Positions 6,735-14,653 of a DNA stretch of 18,373 nucleotides are shown here, one piece after another. This DNA is from Verrucomicrobiales bacterium (GTDB lineage Bacteria > Verrucomicrobiota > Verrucomicrobiia > Verrucomicrobiales > DEV007), in NCBI GenBank assembly GCA_021648365.1, contig JAKISY010000094.1:1-18373 (forward strand), given 5' to 3'. Below the pieces are notes generated by a model. The model saw nothing but the letters and a program-made list of their open reading frames with translations. It was not told where the DNA came from and did no database searches. The position numbers and the translations under genes are program-made. Position 1 is the stretch's first letter. Each line of letters starts with the position of its first letter.

Positions 6735-6780
6735 AGACAAAAACCTCCCAACTCTTCCATCTCCTGTTCGCCTGAAAAAA

Positions 6781-7224
6781 ATGCTTCGGCCTCTCCATAA
6801 CAATTTGCGTTATACCGTAATTCTATCATCTGGATTCTACCTTGTATTTTCCTTGGTTTATGGAGCAGGGCGCGGTATGTCCGCAGTTCCGGCGGGACAC
6901 AGTGGGCTGGCAGCTTTAAAGATTCTCGCATACGGATCAATGTTGATTGGATCGATATACTTGCCGCGCAATATACGGATTGCAGTAGCTTTTCTTGCCA
7001 TTGGTATTGCCACTAGAATTTTTCTTGAACTAAAAACCTCAGTAGCGAAAACACTGATCCTTTCTGGCGCGGAATTTGAAACGGGAAAAACTCTATTTGT
7101 AAGCCTAATGTATCTTGCCACTTTAGTAATCCCGAGCTTACTACTCATAGACACATTGAGATTGCTTATTACATCTTGTAAAGCAACAAGCCCCCAAACT
7201 GGCGAACAAAACAACTCAGCCTAG
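6781..7224 (+). CDS. Small integral membrane protein, four predicted helices
   Basis: The 147-aa protein starts MLRPLHNNLRYTVIL and has four hydrophobic segments: residues about 10-28 (VILSSGFYLVFSLVYGAG), 43-62 (GLAALKILAYGSMLIGSIYL), 66-86 (IRIAVAFLAIGIATRIFLEL) and 103-130 (TLFVSLMYLATLVIPSLLLI). The tail is short and polar. I recognise no family. An open frame exists upstream to 6634, but it overlaps the kinase remnant out of frame and has no coding character, so the ATG at 6781 is chosen although no Shine-Dalgarno sequence is visible. Codon use is A/T-richer than in the chromosomal genes to the left. The gene stands alone between the pseudogene and the repeat-filled spacer before the HEAT protein. 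The function is unknown. Confidence 0.65.
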   Translation: MLRPLHNNLRYTVILSSGFYLVFSLVYGAGRGMSAVPAGHSGLAALKILAYGSMLIGSIYLPRNIRIAVAFLAIGIATRIFLELKTSVAKTLILSGAEFETGKTLFVSLMYLATLVIPSLLLIDTLRLLITSCKATSPQTGEQNNSA

Positions 7225-7352
7225 CATCTACCCACGCACAGTAATGACTCACACAAACGTTAACATTTACCCCCAACGCAGCGCTTACTTTTATTAGTGG
7301 CGGTAGCTTCCTCATTATTGAGAGGCGCTCCGACTGCCTTCACCCCTCAACT

Positions 7353-7424
7353 CTCTGCGCCTCCGCGTCTCTGCGTGAGCCCTTCTTCTTCATGCTCTCC
7401 ATGCCCTTCATGATGAACTACCCT
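7353..7424 (+). repeat. Composite dispersed repeat (CTCTGCG...GCGTGAGCC...GAACTACCCT), uninterrupted copy
   Basis: The first part is a CTCTGCG/CTCCGCG/CTCTGCG tandem leading into GCGTGAGCCC. The second part is T/C-rich with CTCCATGCCCTTCATGATG and ends GAACTACCCT. The same order of pieces recurs at 9361-9458. 'Sweetened' variants of the CTCTGCGTCTCTGCGTGAG type are, from memory, scattered through intergenic DNA of several bacterial phyla. Confidence 0.7.
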
Positions 7425-7439
7425 GAAATTTCAGAAAAA

Positions 7440-7486
7440 GGCTCACGCCCGCTTCGCTCAAGTCGCAAAGACGCCAAGAAGGAGTT
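7440..7486 (+). repeat. CGCAAAGACG-type dispersed repeat, inverted relative to its neighbour
   Basis: It begins GGCTCACGC, the reverse complement of the GCGTGAGCC in the repeat just upstream, and continues to GTCGCAAAGACGCCAAGAAG. Together with 7372-7386 it makes an imperfect inverted repeat of about 14 bp separated by roughly 55 nt. It lies in the spurious 5' extension of the HEAT-protein frame (possible start at 7392), which argues for the later start at 7536. Confidence 0.6.
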
Positions 7487-7535
7487 GTTTTTGAAACTTG
7501 ATTTTTTACGCAAGATCCGAAAAGGTGAATGTCCC

Positions 7536-9335
7536 ATGTTTTTTTCACTACAAAACAAAATTTTCAACAAGCTGCTAACCGTTCTCATCACGGCATTAAG
7601 CGTAGGAAGCCTTGCCGCAATTGAACTGAATGAGATTAGCCAACAAATTGAAAAAACAGCAAAACTAACAAAAGAAATCGATAATGTATTTCTTGATAGT
7701 GATGACGATGAAAAAATCAGCTCGATACAGAAAGAAATCATTCAACTCGGCCCACCCGCCATTACTCATTTACTGGATCTCCTTCAGCACAAAGATCTAC
7801 GCGTCAGACAAATCACCATCAACATCTTAGGCGAGATGAAAGGACTAAGTGATGCCCAAGTTGATACACTAGCGAGAACTAACCACGAAGGAATCCATTG
7901 GCAATTATCGCGTGCGCTTGCAGAAATAGGCACAGCCCATTCCATTAGCTACCTTTTGGATAGACTCAAAAAAGACGAATTTGGAGCAGAAAATTCATCC
8001 TATGCCTTCATGCTACTCGGCAAAAAGGGCGTCCCCTACTTGCTAAGTCTTTTACGAGAAAATCCCAGTAACGCCCTCGCCTTGAGAAATGCTCAAGAGC
8101 TACTCGGCTATTTAGGCACTCAAGCGGATTCTGCAATTCCCCCTTTATTGGAAATAATGTCCGATGAAAACCTGCCAATCGAAAACAGGCGTCATGCTAT
8201 TCTAAGTCTAGCGCCCTTAACAAAAGACCCACACACATTAGTTCCAATTTTCCAAGCTTTGGCAGAAAAAAACCCTTCAGCATTCAAACCTATTGTGGAA
8301 ACAGCTCTTGTCATAATGGAAGTGCCTGAATCCCTCGATATATTAGTGAGACAATTACACAAAAACCCTAACCTTATGGAGTTCAGAGCCATTGCCAGGC
8401 TCGGAAAATATGGCAAACCTGCTGGCTCCAAACTCATACCCTATCTAAATCATGACGATTGGGACGTGAAGATAGGAGCAGCAAGAACCATGGGGCTCAT
8501 CGCTTATGAACCCGCCATACCGCCATTGATAAAGCTATTACAGAATAGGGAGGATTGGAGGTTGATTTTCGTAGCGGTAGAATCCCTCGCAGAACTCAAT
8601 GCAAAAGAAAGTCTAGCACCATTAAAAGAACTTGCTCAGAACCACTGGTATCCAGCTGTCAGAAAGGTCGCAGAAAAAGCTTTGCTCTCCATCACGAATG
8701 GAGAGAACAATATCGCCCCCGAAGAGCCAAATGACATCGACTCTTGCTTTTCACGTTATGCTTTCGCGAGAGGAAGATCTAAACAAAACAAATCTCCATT
8801 GGACAAAACACAACTAGTCAAAGCAAAGCGTGCGCTAAGCGCAAAAGAACTAAAAAACCTCAAATACGAAATTACTATAGACACCTACAGCATAGAAGGA
8901 AAGGTAGTCAGGAAAAGGAAAGTAGTTCCCAATGTCGGCATCAAATTACACAAAGGCTATTTGTTAGGATCATCCCGAGGTGAATGGGGCGGAGAATTAA
9001 TTTACATGGACGAAAATGGCAAGAGCCTAATGATTCTTGAGGAAAACATTCAAGGCATTTATCACTACGCTTCAGAAATCGTGGTGGTGACCGGGCTGGC
9101 TCATATGTCATCCAACCGAGGAACGATTTATAAAGTGAGCCAGGACAAACGCAGAAACTGGATGGCTCGAAAGTGGAGAGCTTTACCAGGAGCTCCTGTA
9201 TTTTCCAGTATGCTAAAAGATGGATCTCTCTATGTGCAAAGTTATTTTAATAGAAACATCATACTCAAGTCCGATGGCAATATCCGAATGATCGGTGACA
9301 GAGCCGCCTTATCGAATAAAACTAACGGAAATTAG
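7536..9335 (+). CDS. Exported HEAT-repeat protein with uncharacterised C-terminal domain
   Basis: The 599-aa protein starts MFFSLQNKIFNKLLTVLITALSV (given as start and core), a Sec-type signal peptide ending near SLAA (residues 25-28). Residues about 60-390 are HEAT/PBS-lyase-like helical repeats, for example AITHLLDLLQHKDLRVRQIT, then LGEMKG, then AIPPLIKLLQNREDWRLIF. The C-terminal ~200 residues are different and beta-rich: KLHKGYLLGSSRGEWGGELI, then EIVVVTGLAHMSSNRGTIYK, then WRALPGAPVFSSM. This looks like a conserved module, but I cannot name it. The start at 7536 has AAAGGTGA 9 nt upstream and gives a signal peptide; the longer frame from 7392 runs through a repeat. HEAT arrays usually bind protein partners; a periplasmic or envelope scaffold is inferred. 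Direct copies of the same composite repeat lie on both sides of the gene. Confidence 0.8.
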   Translation: MFFSLQNKIFNKLLTVLITALSVGSLAAIELNEISQQIEKTAKLTKEIDNVFLDSDDDEKISSIQKEIIQLGPPAITHLLDLLQHKDLRVRQITINILGEMKGLSDAQVDTLARTNHEGIHWQLSRALAEIGTAHSISYLLDRLKKDEFGAENSSYAFMLLGKKGVPYLLSLLRENPSNALALRNAQELLGYLGTQADSAIPPLLEIMSDENLPIENRRHAILSLAPLTKDPHTLVPIFQALAEKNPSAFKPIVETALVIMEVPESLDILVRQLHKNPNLMEFRAIARLGKYGKPAGSKLIPYLNHDDWDVKIGAARTMGLIAYEPAIPPLIKLLQNREDWRLIFVAVESLAELNAKESLAPLKELAQNHWYPAVRKVAEKALLSITNGENNIAPEEPNDIDSCFSRYAFARGRSKQNKSPLDKTQLVKAKRALSAKELKNLKYEITIDTYSIEGKVVRKRKVVPNVGIKLHKGYLLGSSRGEWGGELIYMDENGKSLMILEENIQGIYHYASEIVVVTGLAHMSSNRGTIYKVSQDKRRNWMARKWRALPGAPVFSSMLKDGSLYVQSYFNRNIILKSDGNIRMIGDRAALSNKTNGN

Positions 9336-9360
9336 AAAATATTCCACAATCTTCCTCCTA

Positions 9361-9458
9361 CTCTGCGCCTCTGCGTGAGCCCTTTTTCTCCATGCGTCGC
9401 CTTCGTCCAGCAAAACTCCGGCTGTCTTGCTACGCTGCGGCTCATGGTGAACTACCCT
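9361..9458 (+). repeat. Composite dispersed repeat, second copy, interrupted by the 42-44-nt element
   Basis: CTCTGCGCCTCTGCGTGAGC (9361-9380) and CTCCATGC (9388-9395) match the upstream copy at 7353-7424. The match then resumes at CATGGTGAACTACCCT (9443-9458). Between them, 9396-9442 replaces a 4-nt CCTT of the uninterrupted copy and consists of the 44-nt element plus GTC. It lies between the stop of the HEAT gene and the stop of convergent hrpA. Confidence 0.7.
9399..9442 (+). repeat. 44-nt dispersed element (copy 4)
   Basis: It begins GCCTTCGTCCAGCAAAACTC and ends TTGCTACGCTGCGGCT. It aligns end to end with the copy at 6216-6257, in the same orientation, and interrupts the composite repeat. 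There is no coding capacity. Confidence 0.75.
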
Positions 9459-9470
9459 CTTTTCATCACC

Positions 9471-12400
9471 CTACAAACCCAAAGCCTCCAATACCACCTC
9501 CACTCGCTTTTCAGACACCTTCCCCTTTCTCGGCAAACTCGGCGCAAACTCCGCTACTCGCCACTCCATCAGCAACCAACCCGCCTCCCACCAGGCCGCG
9601 TTACCAGGAGCCTCTTTCCAAGCGTCATACCATCGCCGCCACAGACGCTGCACTCGTTCGCGTTTTTCCTCATCCTTAAACAAAGGCAAACTGCTCAAGC
9701 GCTTGATCCGTTCTTCCATCGCAGAGAAATAACGCGTATAGTCAACGAAACGCCCATAACCCGAACGCCAGACAAAACCAGCAGTCAACAACCAATCAAT
9801 CTCTTCTGCCAAATCCTCCACCACCACCTGCAAATGACGATCACCACGGTGATCTTCGATCCAGTCAGAAATCCGACGATAACTCTCCGTCATCGATTCA
9901 AAGGCATCCGCCACTTTGCTCGCACATCCATAAAGCTCACCTTTTCCTCGTGCCGCTGCATCAACAAAACCCTCCTCACTTCTAGGCATCGTCACCCCCA
10001 TTGCCCCTTCGCACGCTACTCGCAGCAAATCGACCATCAACTCCCCCTGCCCAGAGTCCATCACTGGCAACATCAACTTGCCCATCATGCCTAAGGGAAA
10101 CTGACATTTCACATAATCAAAGTGACTCTTCTGCTCCATCTGAAACAACCTAACACAACCCGCACGATGACTTTCCTGCGCATCCGCACGATCAAGAAAG
10201 GCCCGCATACCGACCGTCTCTCCCTCGTCCACCAAAGCGGGGAACACACCGTCCTCCGTCACTTCTGGCAACTCACCAAAGCTCCACTGCTCACCGCCAG
10301 TCATCTCCCAATCTGCATTCACCGCCAGCTCTCGTCGCTCCCGCATCAGGCCGCTCAACTGTTGACGTATCTGCTTGGCATCTTCGCCAAACGCCAACTC
10401 CTGCTCGCCCTCGCTCCATACTCGCAGCTTAGGTCTCAGCTCATGTGGCATGCGCTCAGGATCAAACATCTGCACCTCGATGCGCTGCTCTACCCGCTTC
10501 GATAGAAAGTCCGCCAACTCATCTAACAAAAAACGAATCGGCTCCCAACCTGACCACTCTTTCACAAAATCCTGCGCCGCTACACGTCCTGGCGAACAAT
10601 ACTGACGCTGAATCTTTGGCAACGAGCGGATCAGAACATAGACCCGCTCCTCCAACCACCCACGCACTCCCCAACTCGGAAAAAAATCCGGAAAATCAGC
10701 CATCTGACTCAAACTCAATTCAAACACCACGCCGTCCGTTCGCTCACCAGGGGCTTGCGCATAACTCAGTTGATAACAATTCTCTCCATGCCAGATCTCA
10801 TCAGGCAAACCTTCCTGATCTTCCAGCTCACCCCATCCGCCGTCCTGTAGCGTGATCATCAACTGCTCTTCATTATCCCCCGTCGCGCGCCACTGCTGGA
10901 AAGCTTTTGCCGTGCAGATATTTTCTGGGATACGCTGGATAAAAAAATCATACACCGCATCTTCCGACCACAAACCGCCCGCTCGACGCCATTTGTTCTC
11001 GATCCGCTCCACCTGCTCACGCACCTCAGCAAGCCGTTGCAAAAATTCACCCTTGGTCCGCAAGCCACCGCCCAGAATAGCATCACGCACAAACACCTCA
11101 TGCGCCTCTTTAGGCAAAACGCGACCATAAAACACCCTACGCTCATCCACCAAAGTCAATCCTCCACAACGCACGGTTTCTTTTCCATCCACCGCCCCCT
11201 GCGCATCATTCCAATGAGGCGAATGGTAACTATGACTGCAAAGATGCGGCACCAGTTCCTCCACCCAACTCACCTCCATTTTAGCCACCTTACGCGCCCA
11301 CACGCGACTGGTTTCGACCAGCTCGAAGGCTAACAACCACTCTGGCTTTTTATTACCAAAAAGGCCCGAACCAGGAAAGATCGAAAACTGCCTACTTCCC
11401 GTGCTACGATAGTGTTTTTTCTCCTGATCCCAAAATCCAAACTGCATCGGTATCCCTGCCATCAGAGATTTGTGCAACTCATCTTCATCACCCCATTGAT
11501 CCCGCTCACTAGGCAAACTCCGTATTTTCACCTTGAGCGTATCACGCGCCAAACGCCCCAGTTCAGCCACGATCTGATCCCACTCCATCACCCGACGAAA
11601 GCTCAGGTAGTTTTGTTTACAAAATTTGCGCAACTGATTGCGCTTGAATCGCCGCTTTTCACGAAACGCCCCCACCGCACTCCAGATGTGCAACAGCGTA
11701 AGAAAATCCGAATCCACATCATTGAATTTCCTATGCGCCCGATCCGCTTCCTCCTGCTTTTCCTGCGGTCGCTCCCGCACATCCATCACACTCATGCCAC
11801 CCACCATCACCAACACCGCATCCAACACCCCACGCCGAGCCCCTTCGATCAACATCCTCCCCAAACGAGGATCGAGAGGCAGCCTCGCCAGCTGATACCC
11901 CAAATGAGTCAACCGACCACTCTCCCCCTTGCCCCCTTTTGACCTCACCACCTCGATCGCCCCCAACTCCTCCAGCGTACGATGCCCCTCCGTGATCGCC
12001 GAGCCCGTCGGCGGACTGAGAAAAGGAAACTCTCGCACATCCGGCAGTCGCAGCGACTTCATCCGCAAAATCACCCCCGCCAAAGAACTGCGTCGAATCT
12101 CTGGGTCGGTGTATTCATCCGCCAAATCCAAAACCTCCTCGCTGTAGAGCCGCACACACACACCCTCGCTGATTCGCCCACAACGCCCCCGCCGCTGACG
12201 CGCACTCGCCTGGCTGATCTGCTCGACTTGCAGCCGTTGAATCTGCCGCGAAGGATTCCAGCGACTCACCCGCGCCAAACCACTGTCGATCACATACACA
12301 ATACCTGGAATCGTCACACTGGTCTCAGCTACATTGGTAGCCAGCACCACCCGCCGATTCGCACCGCCCGTCTTGAACACCCGCTCTTGCTCGTCCAAGC

Positions 12401-13193
12401 CAAGCCGAGCGAACAACGGCAAAATATCCATGTTAGCATACTGACGCCCCTGCAACATCTCCGCACACTCGCGGATCTCCTGCTCTCCAGCTAGAAAAAT
12501 AAGGATATCCCCCCCTCTATCGAGACCTGTCACCCACTCCACCGCTCGCGCCACATGACGCGACAACTCCTCCCGCTCCATCAGTGGCGGCATAAAATGA
12601 TCCTCCACTGGAAAAGTCCGACCCTCCACATTCACCACCGGAGCCCCATCAAAATAATCAGAGAACTTCCCCGCATCCAAGGTAGCCGAGCTAACCACAA
12701 TACGAAGATTCTTTCTCCTTTGAATCAAATTTTTGAGATACCCCAAAATGAAATCAATATTCAAACTGCGTTCATGCGCTTCATCAATGATCAAAGTATC
12801 ATACTGCGAAAGATTCCGATCGCGCTGAGATTCCGCCAACAGAATACCGTCCGTCATGAACTTGATCACCGTCTGCTGCTGCACCTTCTCCACAAACCGC
12901 ACCTGATAACCCACCTTGCCACCCAGCTCACTGCCCATCTCCCCCGCCACCCGCCGCGCCACCGTCGCCGCCGCCAATCGTCTCGGTTGGGTGCAGCCCA
13001 CCCGCCCCGTCTTGCCCTCCTCGCATGCCAGCGCGTAAGCCATCTTCGGCAACTGCGTCGTTTTTCCGCTACCCGTCTCCCCCACCACGATCACCACCTG
13101 ATGCTTGCGCATCGCATCCATGATCTCCTCACGCCGATTCGCCACCGGAAGATCGGGATAAGTGATATTAGGATTAGGTAGAGCCGCAGGCAT
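9471..13193 (-). CDS. hrpA: ATP-dependent RNA helicase HrpA (DEAH-box)
   Basis: The 1240-aa protein is close to the usual length of bacterial HrpA (about 1300 aa). All core DEAH-helicase motifs are visible: Walker A GETGSGKT (38-45), TQPRRLAA (motif Ia, 68-75), DEAH (137-140), SAT (169-171), TNVAETS (motif V, 286-292) and QRRGRCGR (motif VI, 333-340). The helicase-associated and OB-fold regions follow (about 390-620, with FKRNQLRKFCKQNYLSFRR). The long C-terminal part fits the DUF3418 region specific to HrpA. These enzymes unwind RNA; bacterial HrpA has been tied to mRNA processing and to rescue of stalled ribosomes. The ATG at 13193 gives a start just before the helicase core, as in relatives. 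It is a single gene, divergent from the methyltransferase gene and convergent with the HEAT gene. All catalytic motifs are intact. Confidence 0.95.
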   Translation of the reverse strand: MPAALPNPNITYPDLPVANRREEIMDAMRKHQVVIVVGETGSGKTTQLPKMAYALACEEGKTGRVGCTQPRRLAAATVARRVAGEMGSELGGKVGYQVRFVEKVQQQTVIKFMTDGILLAESQRDRNLSQYDTLIIDEAHERSLNIDFILGYLKNLIQRRKNLRIVVSSATLDAGKFSDYFDGAPVVNVEGRTFPVEDHFMPPLMEREELSRHVARAVEWVTGLDRGGDILIFLAGEQEIRECAEMLQGRQYANMDILPLFARLGLDEQERVFKTGGANRRVVLATNVAETSVTIPGIVYVIDSGLARVSRWNPSRQIQRLQVEQISQASARQRRGRCGRISEGVCVRLYSEEVLDLADEYTDPEIRRSSLAGVILRMKSLRLPDVREFPFLSPPTGSAITEGHRTLEELGAIEVVRSKGGKGESGRLTHLGYQLARLPLDPRLGRMLIEGARRGVLDAVLVMVGGMSVMDVRERPQEKQEEADRAHRKFNDVDSDFLTLLHIWSAVGAFREKRRFKRNQLRKFCKQNYLSFRRVMEWDQIVAELGRLARDTLKVKIRSLPSERDQWGDEDELHKSLMAGIPMQFGFWDQEKKHYRSTGSRQFSIFPGSGLFGNKKPEWLLAFELVETSRVWARKVAKMEVSWVEELVPHLCSHSYHSPHWNDAQGAVDGKETVRCGGLTLVDERRVFYGRVLPKEAHEVFVRDAILGGGLRTKGEFLQRLAEVREQVERIENKWRRAGGLWSEDAVYDFFIQRIPENICTAKAFQQWRATGDNEEQLMITLQDGGWGELEDQEGLPDEIWHGENCYQLSYAQAPGERTDGVVFELSLSQMADFPDFFPSWGVRGWLEERVYVLIRSLPKIQRQYCSPGRVAAQDFVKEWSGWEPIRFLLDELADFLSKRVEQRIEVQMFDPERMPHELRPKLRVWSEGEQELAFGEDAKQIRQQLSGLMRERRELAVNADWEMTGGEQWSFGELPEVTEDGVFPALVDEGETVGMRAFLDRADAQESHRAGCVRLFQMEQKSHFDYVKCQFPLGMMGKLMLPVMDSGQGELMVDLLRVACEGAMGVTMPRSEEGFVDAAARGKGELYGCASKVADAFESMTESYRRISDWIEDHRGDRHLQVVVEDLAEEIDWLLTAGFVWRSGYGRFVDYTRYFSAMEERIKRLSSLPLFKDEEKRERVQRLWRRWYDAWKEAPGNAAWWEAGWLLMEWRVAEFAPSLPRKGKVSEKRVEVVLEALGL

Positions 13194-13305
13194 TGCATGA
13201 GAATCAAGACTTCCGCGCGATAGTCAAGCAGGAGCTGACGTATAAATACCTAGAAATACCAACTTGACTCCACAGTAAACCATGTTCTATTGAACACGTC
13301 TCACT
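13194..13305. promoter_or_regulatory. Divergent intergenic region between hrpA and the restriction-modification operon
   Basis: It contains TTGACT at 13264-13269 with a weak -10-like TTCTAT 15 nt later (13285-13290), positioned for the methyltransferase gene. On the minus strand another TTGACT (complement of 13222-13227) faces hrpA. Between them, AAATACC occurs twice at 13244-13250 and 13254-13260, start-to-start 10 nt, i.e. one helical turn, which could be a regulator half-site pair. No controller (C) protein gene is present. Promoter calls are weak. Confidence 0.35.
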
Positions 13306-14646
13306 ATGATTCGCTCATCCATATCTAGTCGTCCCATTGGTATCGACCTCTTCTCTGGGGCTGGAGGGATGAGTCTTGGCTTCGAACAAGCTGGGATTGA
13401 TGTGGTTGCCGCTGTTGAGATCGATCCGATCCATGCCTTGATACACCAGTATAACTTCCCCCATTGTGCCGTATTACCAAAATCTGTTGTTGGTTTGACC
13501 GGTGAAAAAATTCGAGCCACCGCCGGTATCGGTAATAGCAGCGTAGATGTGGTGTTTGGGGGAGCTCCATGTCAAGGATTTTCAATGATTGGCCAACGTT
13601 TATTAGACGACCCACGTAATAGTCTCGTCGCTGAATTTGTCCGAATTGTTTCAGAACTAAACGCGTCTTCCTTTGTGTTCGAAAACGTGAAAGGACTCAC
13701 TGTTGGAAAACATCGAAAGTTTCTCGATGAGCTGATTTCCGCATTTAACAATGCTGGTTATAATGTGCAGAAAGAATGGCAAGTGCTCAACGCTGCCAAC
13801 TATGGAGTCCCTCAAAACCGACAACGATTGTTTTTATTGGGCGTTAAAAAAGGAAAACCTCTGCCCAGCTACCCAGATATCCTAAATATTGCGGCTGGCT
13901 CAAATTCTGAGCTAATTCTTCCTAGTGGTCCATCATGTAAAGATGCACTGGGAGATATTCCCGATTGCGAGAATTTTTCTACTTTGATACATACTGATGA
14001 AGTAGAGACCAAAGCGCTGGATCCCCCCTCTAATTACGCAAAGGAAATGCGTTGCTATAATTCTAAGCATTGGCATTATGGCTACAAGAGAAAATGGACC
14101 TCGCAGATGTTGACTAGCAGTATCCGAACCAATCATTCTGACATATCACGCAACCGTTTTGCCGAAACTCCTCATGGATGCATCGAGCCTATATCTCGTT
14201 TCTTTAAACTATCGCCCAGCGGGGTTTGCAATACCTTGCGCGCGGGAACCGATGCCTCCCGAGGAGCCTTCACTAGTCCGCGCCCCATTCATTATGAACA
14301 TTCACGCTGCATCACTGTTCGTGAAATGGCACGGCTACATGGGTTTCCAGACTGGTTTCGTCTACATCGCACAAAATGGCATGGAGCAAGACAAATTGGG
14401 AACGCGGTGCCTCCGCCTCTAGCTAGAGCTGTCGCATCTCAAATGCTCAAGGCTCTGGAGATAACCCCTAAGCATACCCGTAGAACCTTAAAACTTGGCG
14501 ATGACGTTGTTCTTGGTATGGACATGAAACAAGCATCAAATTACTGGAATGTCGAAATGCCTAATGGAAAACGAGATCGAAAAAGCGGAGCTAAAAAACG
14601 CACTCAAGCACAAACTGAAGCTGCCCGTTTGGCTTTACTAAAATAA
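13306..14646 (+). CDS. DNA (cytosine-5-)-methyltransferase of a type II restriction-modification system
   Basis: The 446-aa protein has the complete ordered motif set of C5 methyltransferases: motif I DLFSGAGG (14-21, SAM binding), motif IV GGAPCQGFS (85-93, catalytic Cys89), motif VI FENV (125-128), motif VIII QNRQR (170-174), motif IX REMARLHGFPDWF (339-351) and motif X QIGNAVPPPLA (363-373). The target-recognition region lies at about 185-335. A basic tail (about 395-446, rich in Lys/Arg) extends past motif X. It transfers a methyl group from SAM to C5 of cytosine in the recognition site, protecting host DNA from the nuclease encoded 7 nt downstream. The recognition sequence cannot be read from the protein. 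Codon use is richer in T at third positions than in the flanking chromosomal genes, fitting horizontal acquisition. The ATG at 13306 lacks a clear Shine-Dalgarno site. Confidence 0.95.
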   Translation: MIRSSISSRPIGIDLFSGAGGMSLGFEQAGIDVVAAVEIDPIHALIHQYNFPHCAVLPKSVVGLTGEKIRATAGIGNSSVDVVFGGAPCQGFSMIGQRLLDDPRNSLVAEFVRIVSELNASSFVFENVKGLTVGKHRKFLDELISAFNNAGYNVQKEWQVLNAANYGVPQNRQRLFLLGVKKGKPLPSYPDILNIAAGSNSELILPSGPSCKDALGDIPDCENFSTLIHTDEVETKALDPPSNYAKEMRCYNSKHWHYGYKRKWTSQMLTSSIRTNHSDISRNRFAETPHGCIEPISRFFKLSPSGVCNTLRAGTDASRGAFTSPRPIHYEHSRCITVREMARLHGFPDWFRLHRTKWHGARQIGNAVPPPLARAVASQMLKALEITPKHTRRTLKLGDDVVLGMDMKQASNYWNVEMPNGKRDRKSGAKKRTQAQTEAARLALLK

Positions 14647-14653
14647 TCTAACC

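Larger units (their letters stand above)
7225..7535. other. 311-nt intergenic region made largely of dispersed repeats
   Basis: After about 90 nt with nothing recognisable, the region holds a CTCCGACTGCCTTCA fragment (7328-7342) loosely like the start of the 42-nt element. It then holds the composite repeat at 7353-7424 and the CGCAAAGACG repeat at 7440-7486. The last part (7521-7527, AAAGGTG) supplies the ribosome binding site of the HEAT-repeat gene. No promoter can be assigned with confidence. Confidence 0.6.

Noticed and set aside
6634..6780. Upstream extension of the membrane protein
   Set aside because: It overlaps the kinase remnant in another frame and is Pro/Ser/Lys-rich without coding character.
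7353..7486. CRISPR-like array in the repeat-rich spacer
   Set aside because: Units are few, unequal and in mixed orientation, without regular unique spacers or cas genes.
7392..7535. Upstream start for the HEAT protein giving 48 extra residues
   Set aside because: The extension is encoded by dispersed repeats and would bury the signal peptide; a good ribosome binding site precedes the ATG at 7536.
9375..10094. Long plus-strand open frames antisense to hrpA (also others across 10122-13181)
   Set aside because: Low-complexity, His/Pro/Arg/Ser-rich shadows of the clearly coding minus-strand helicase, with no motifs.
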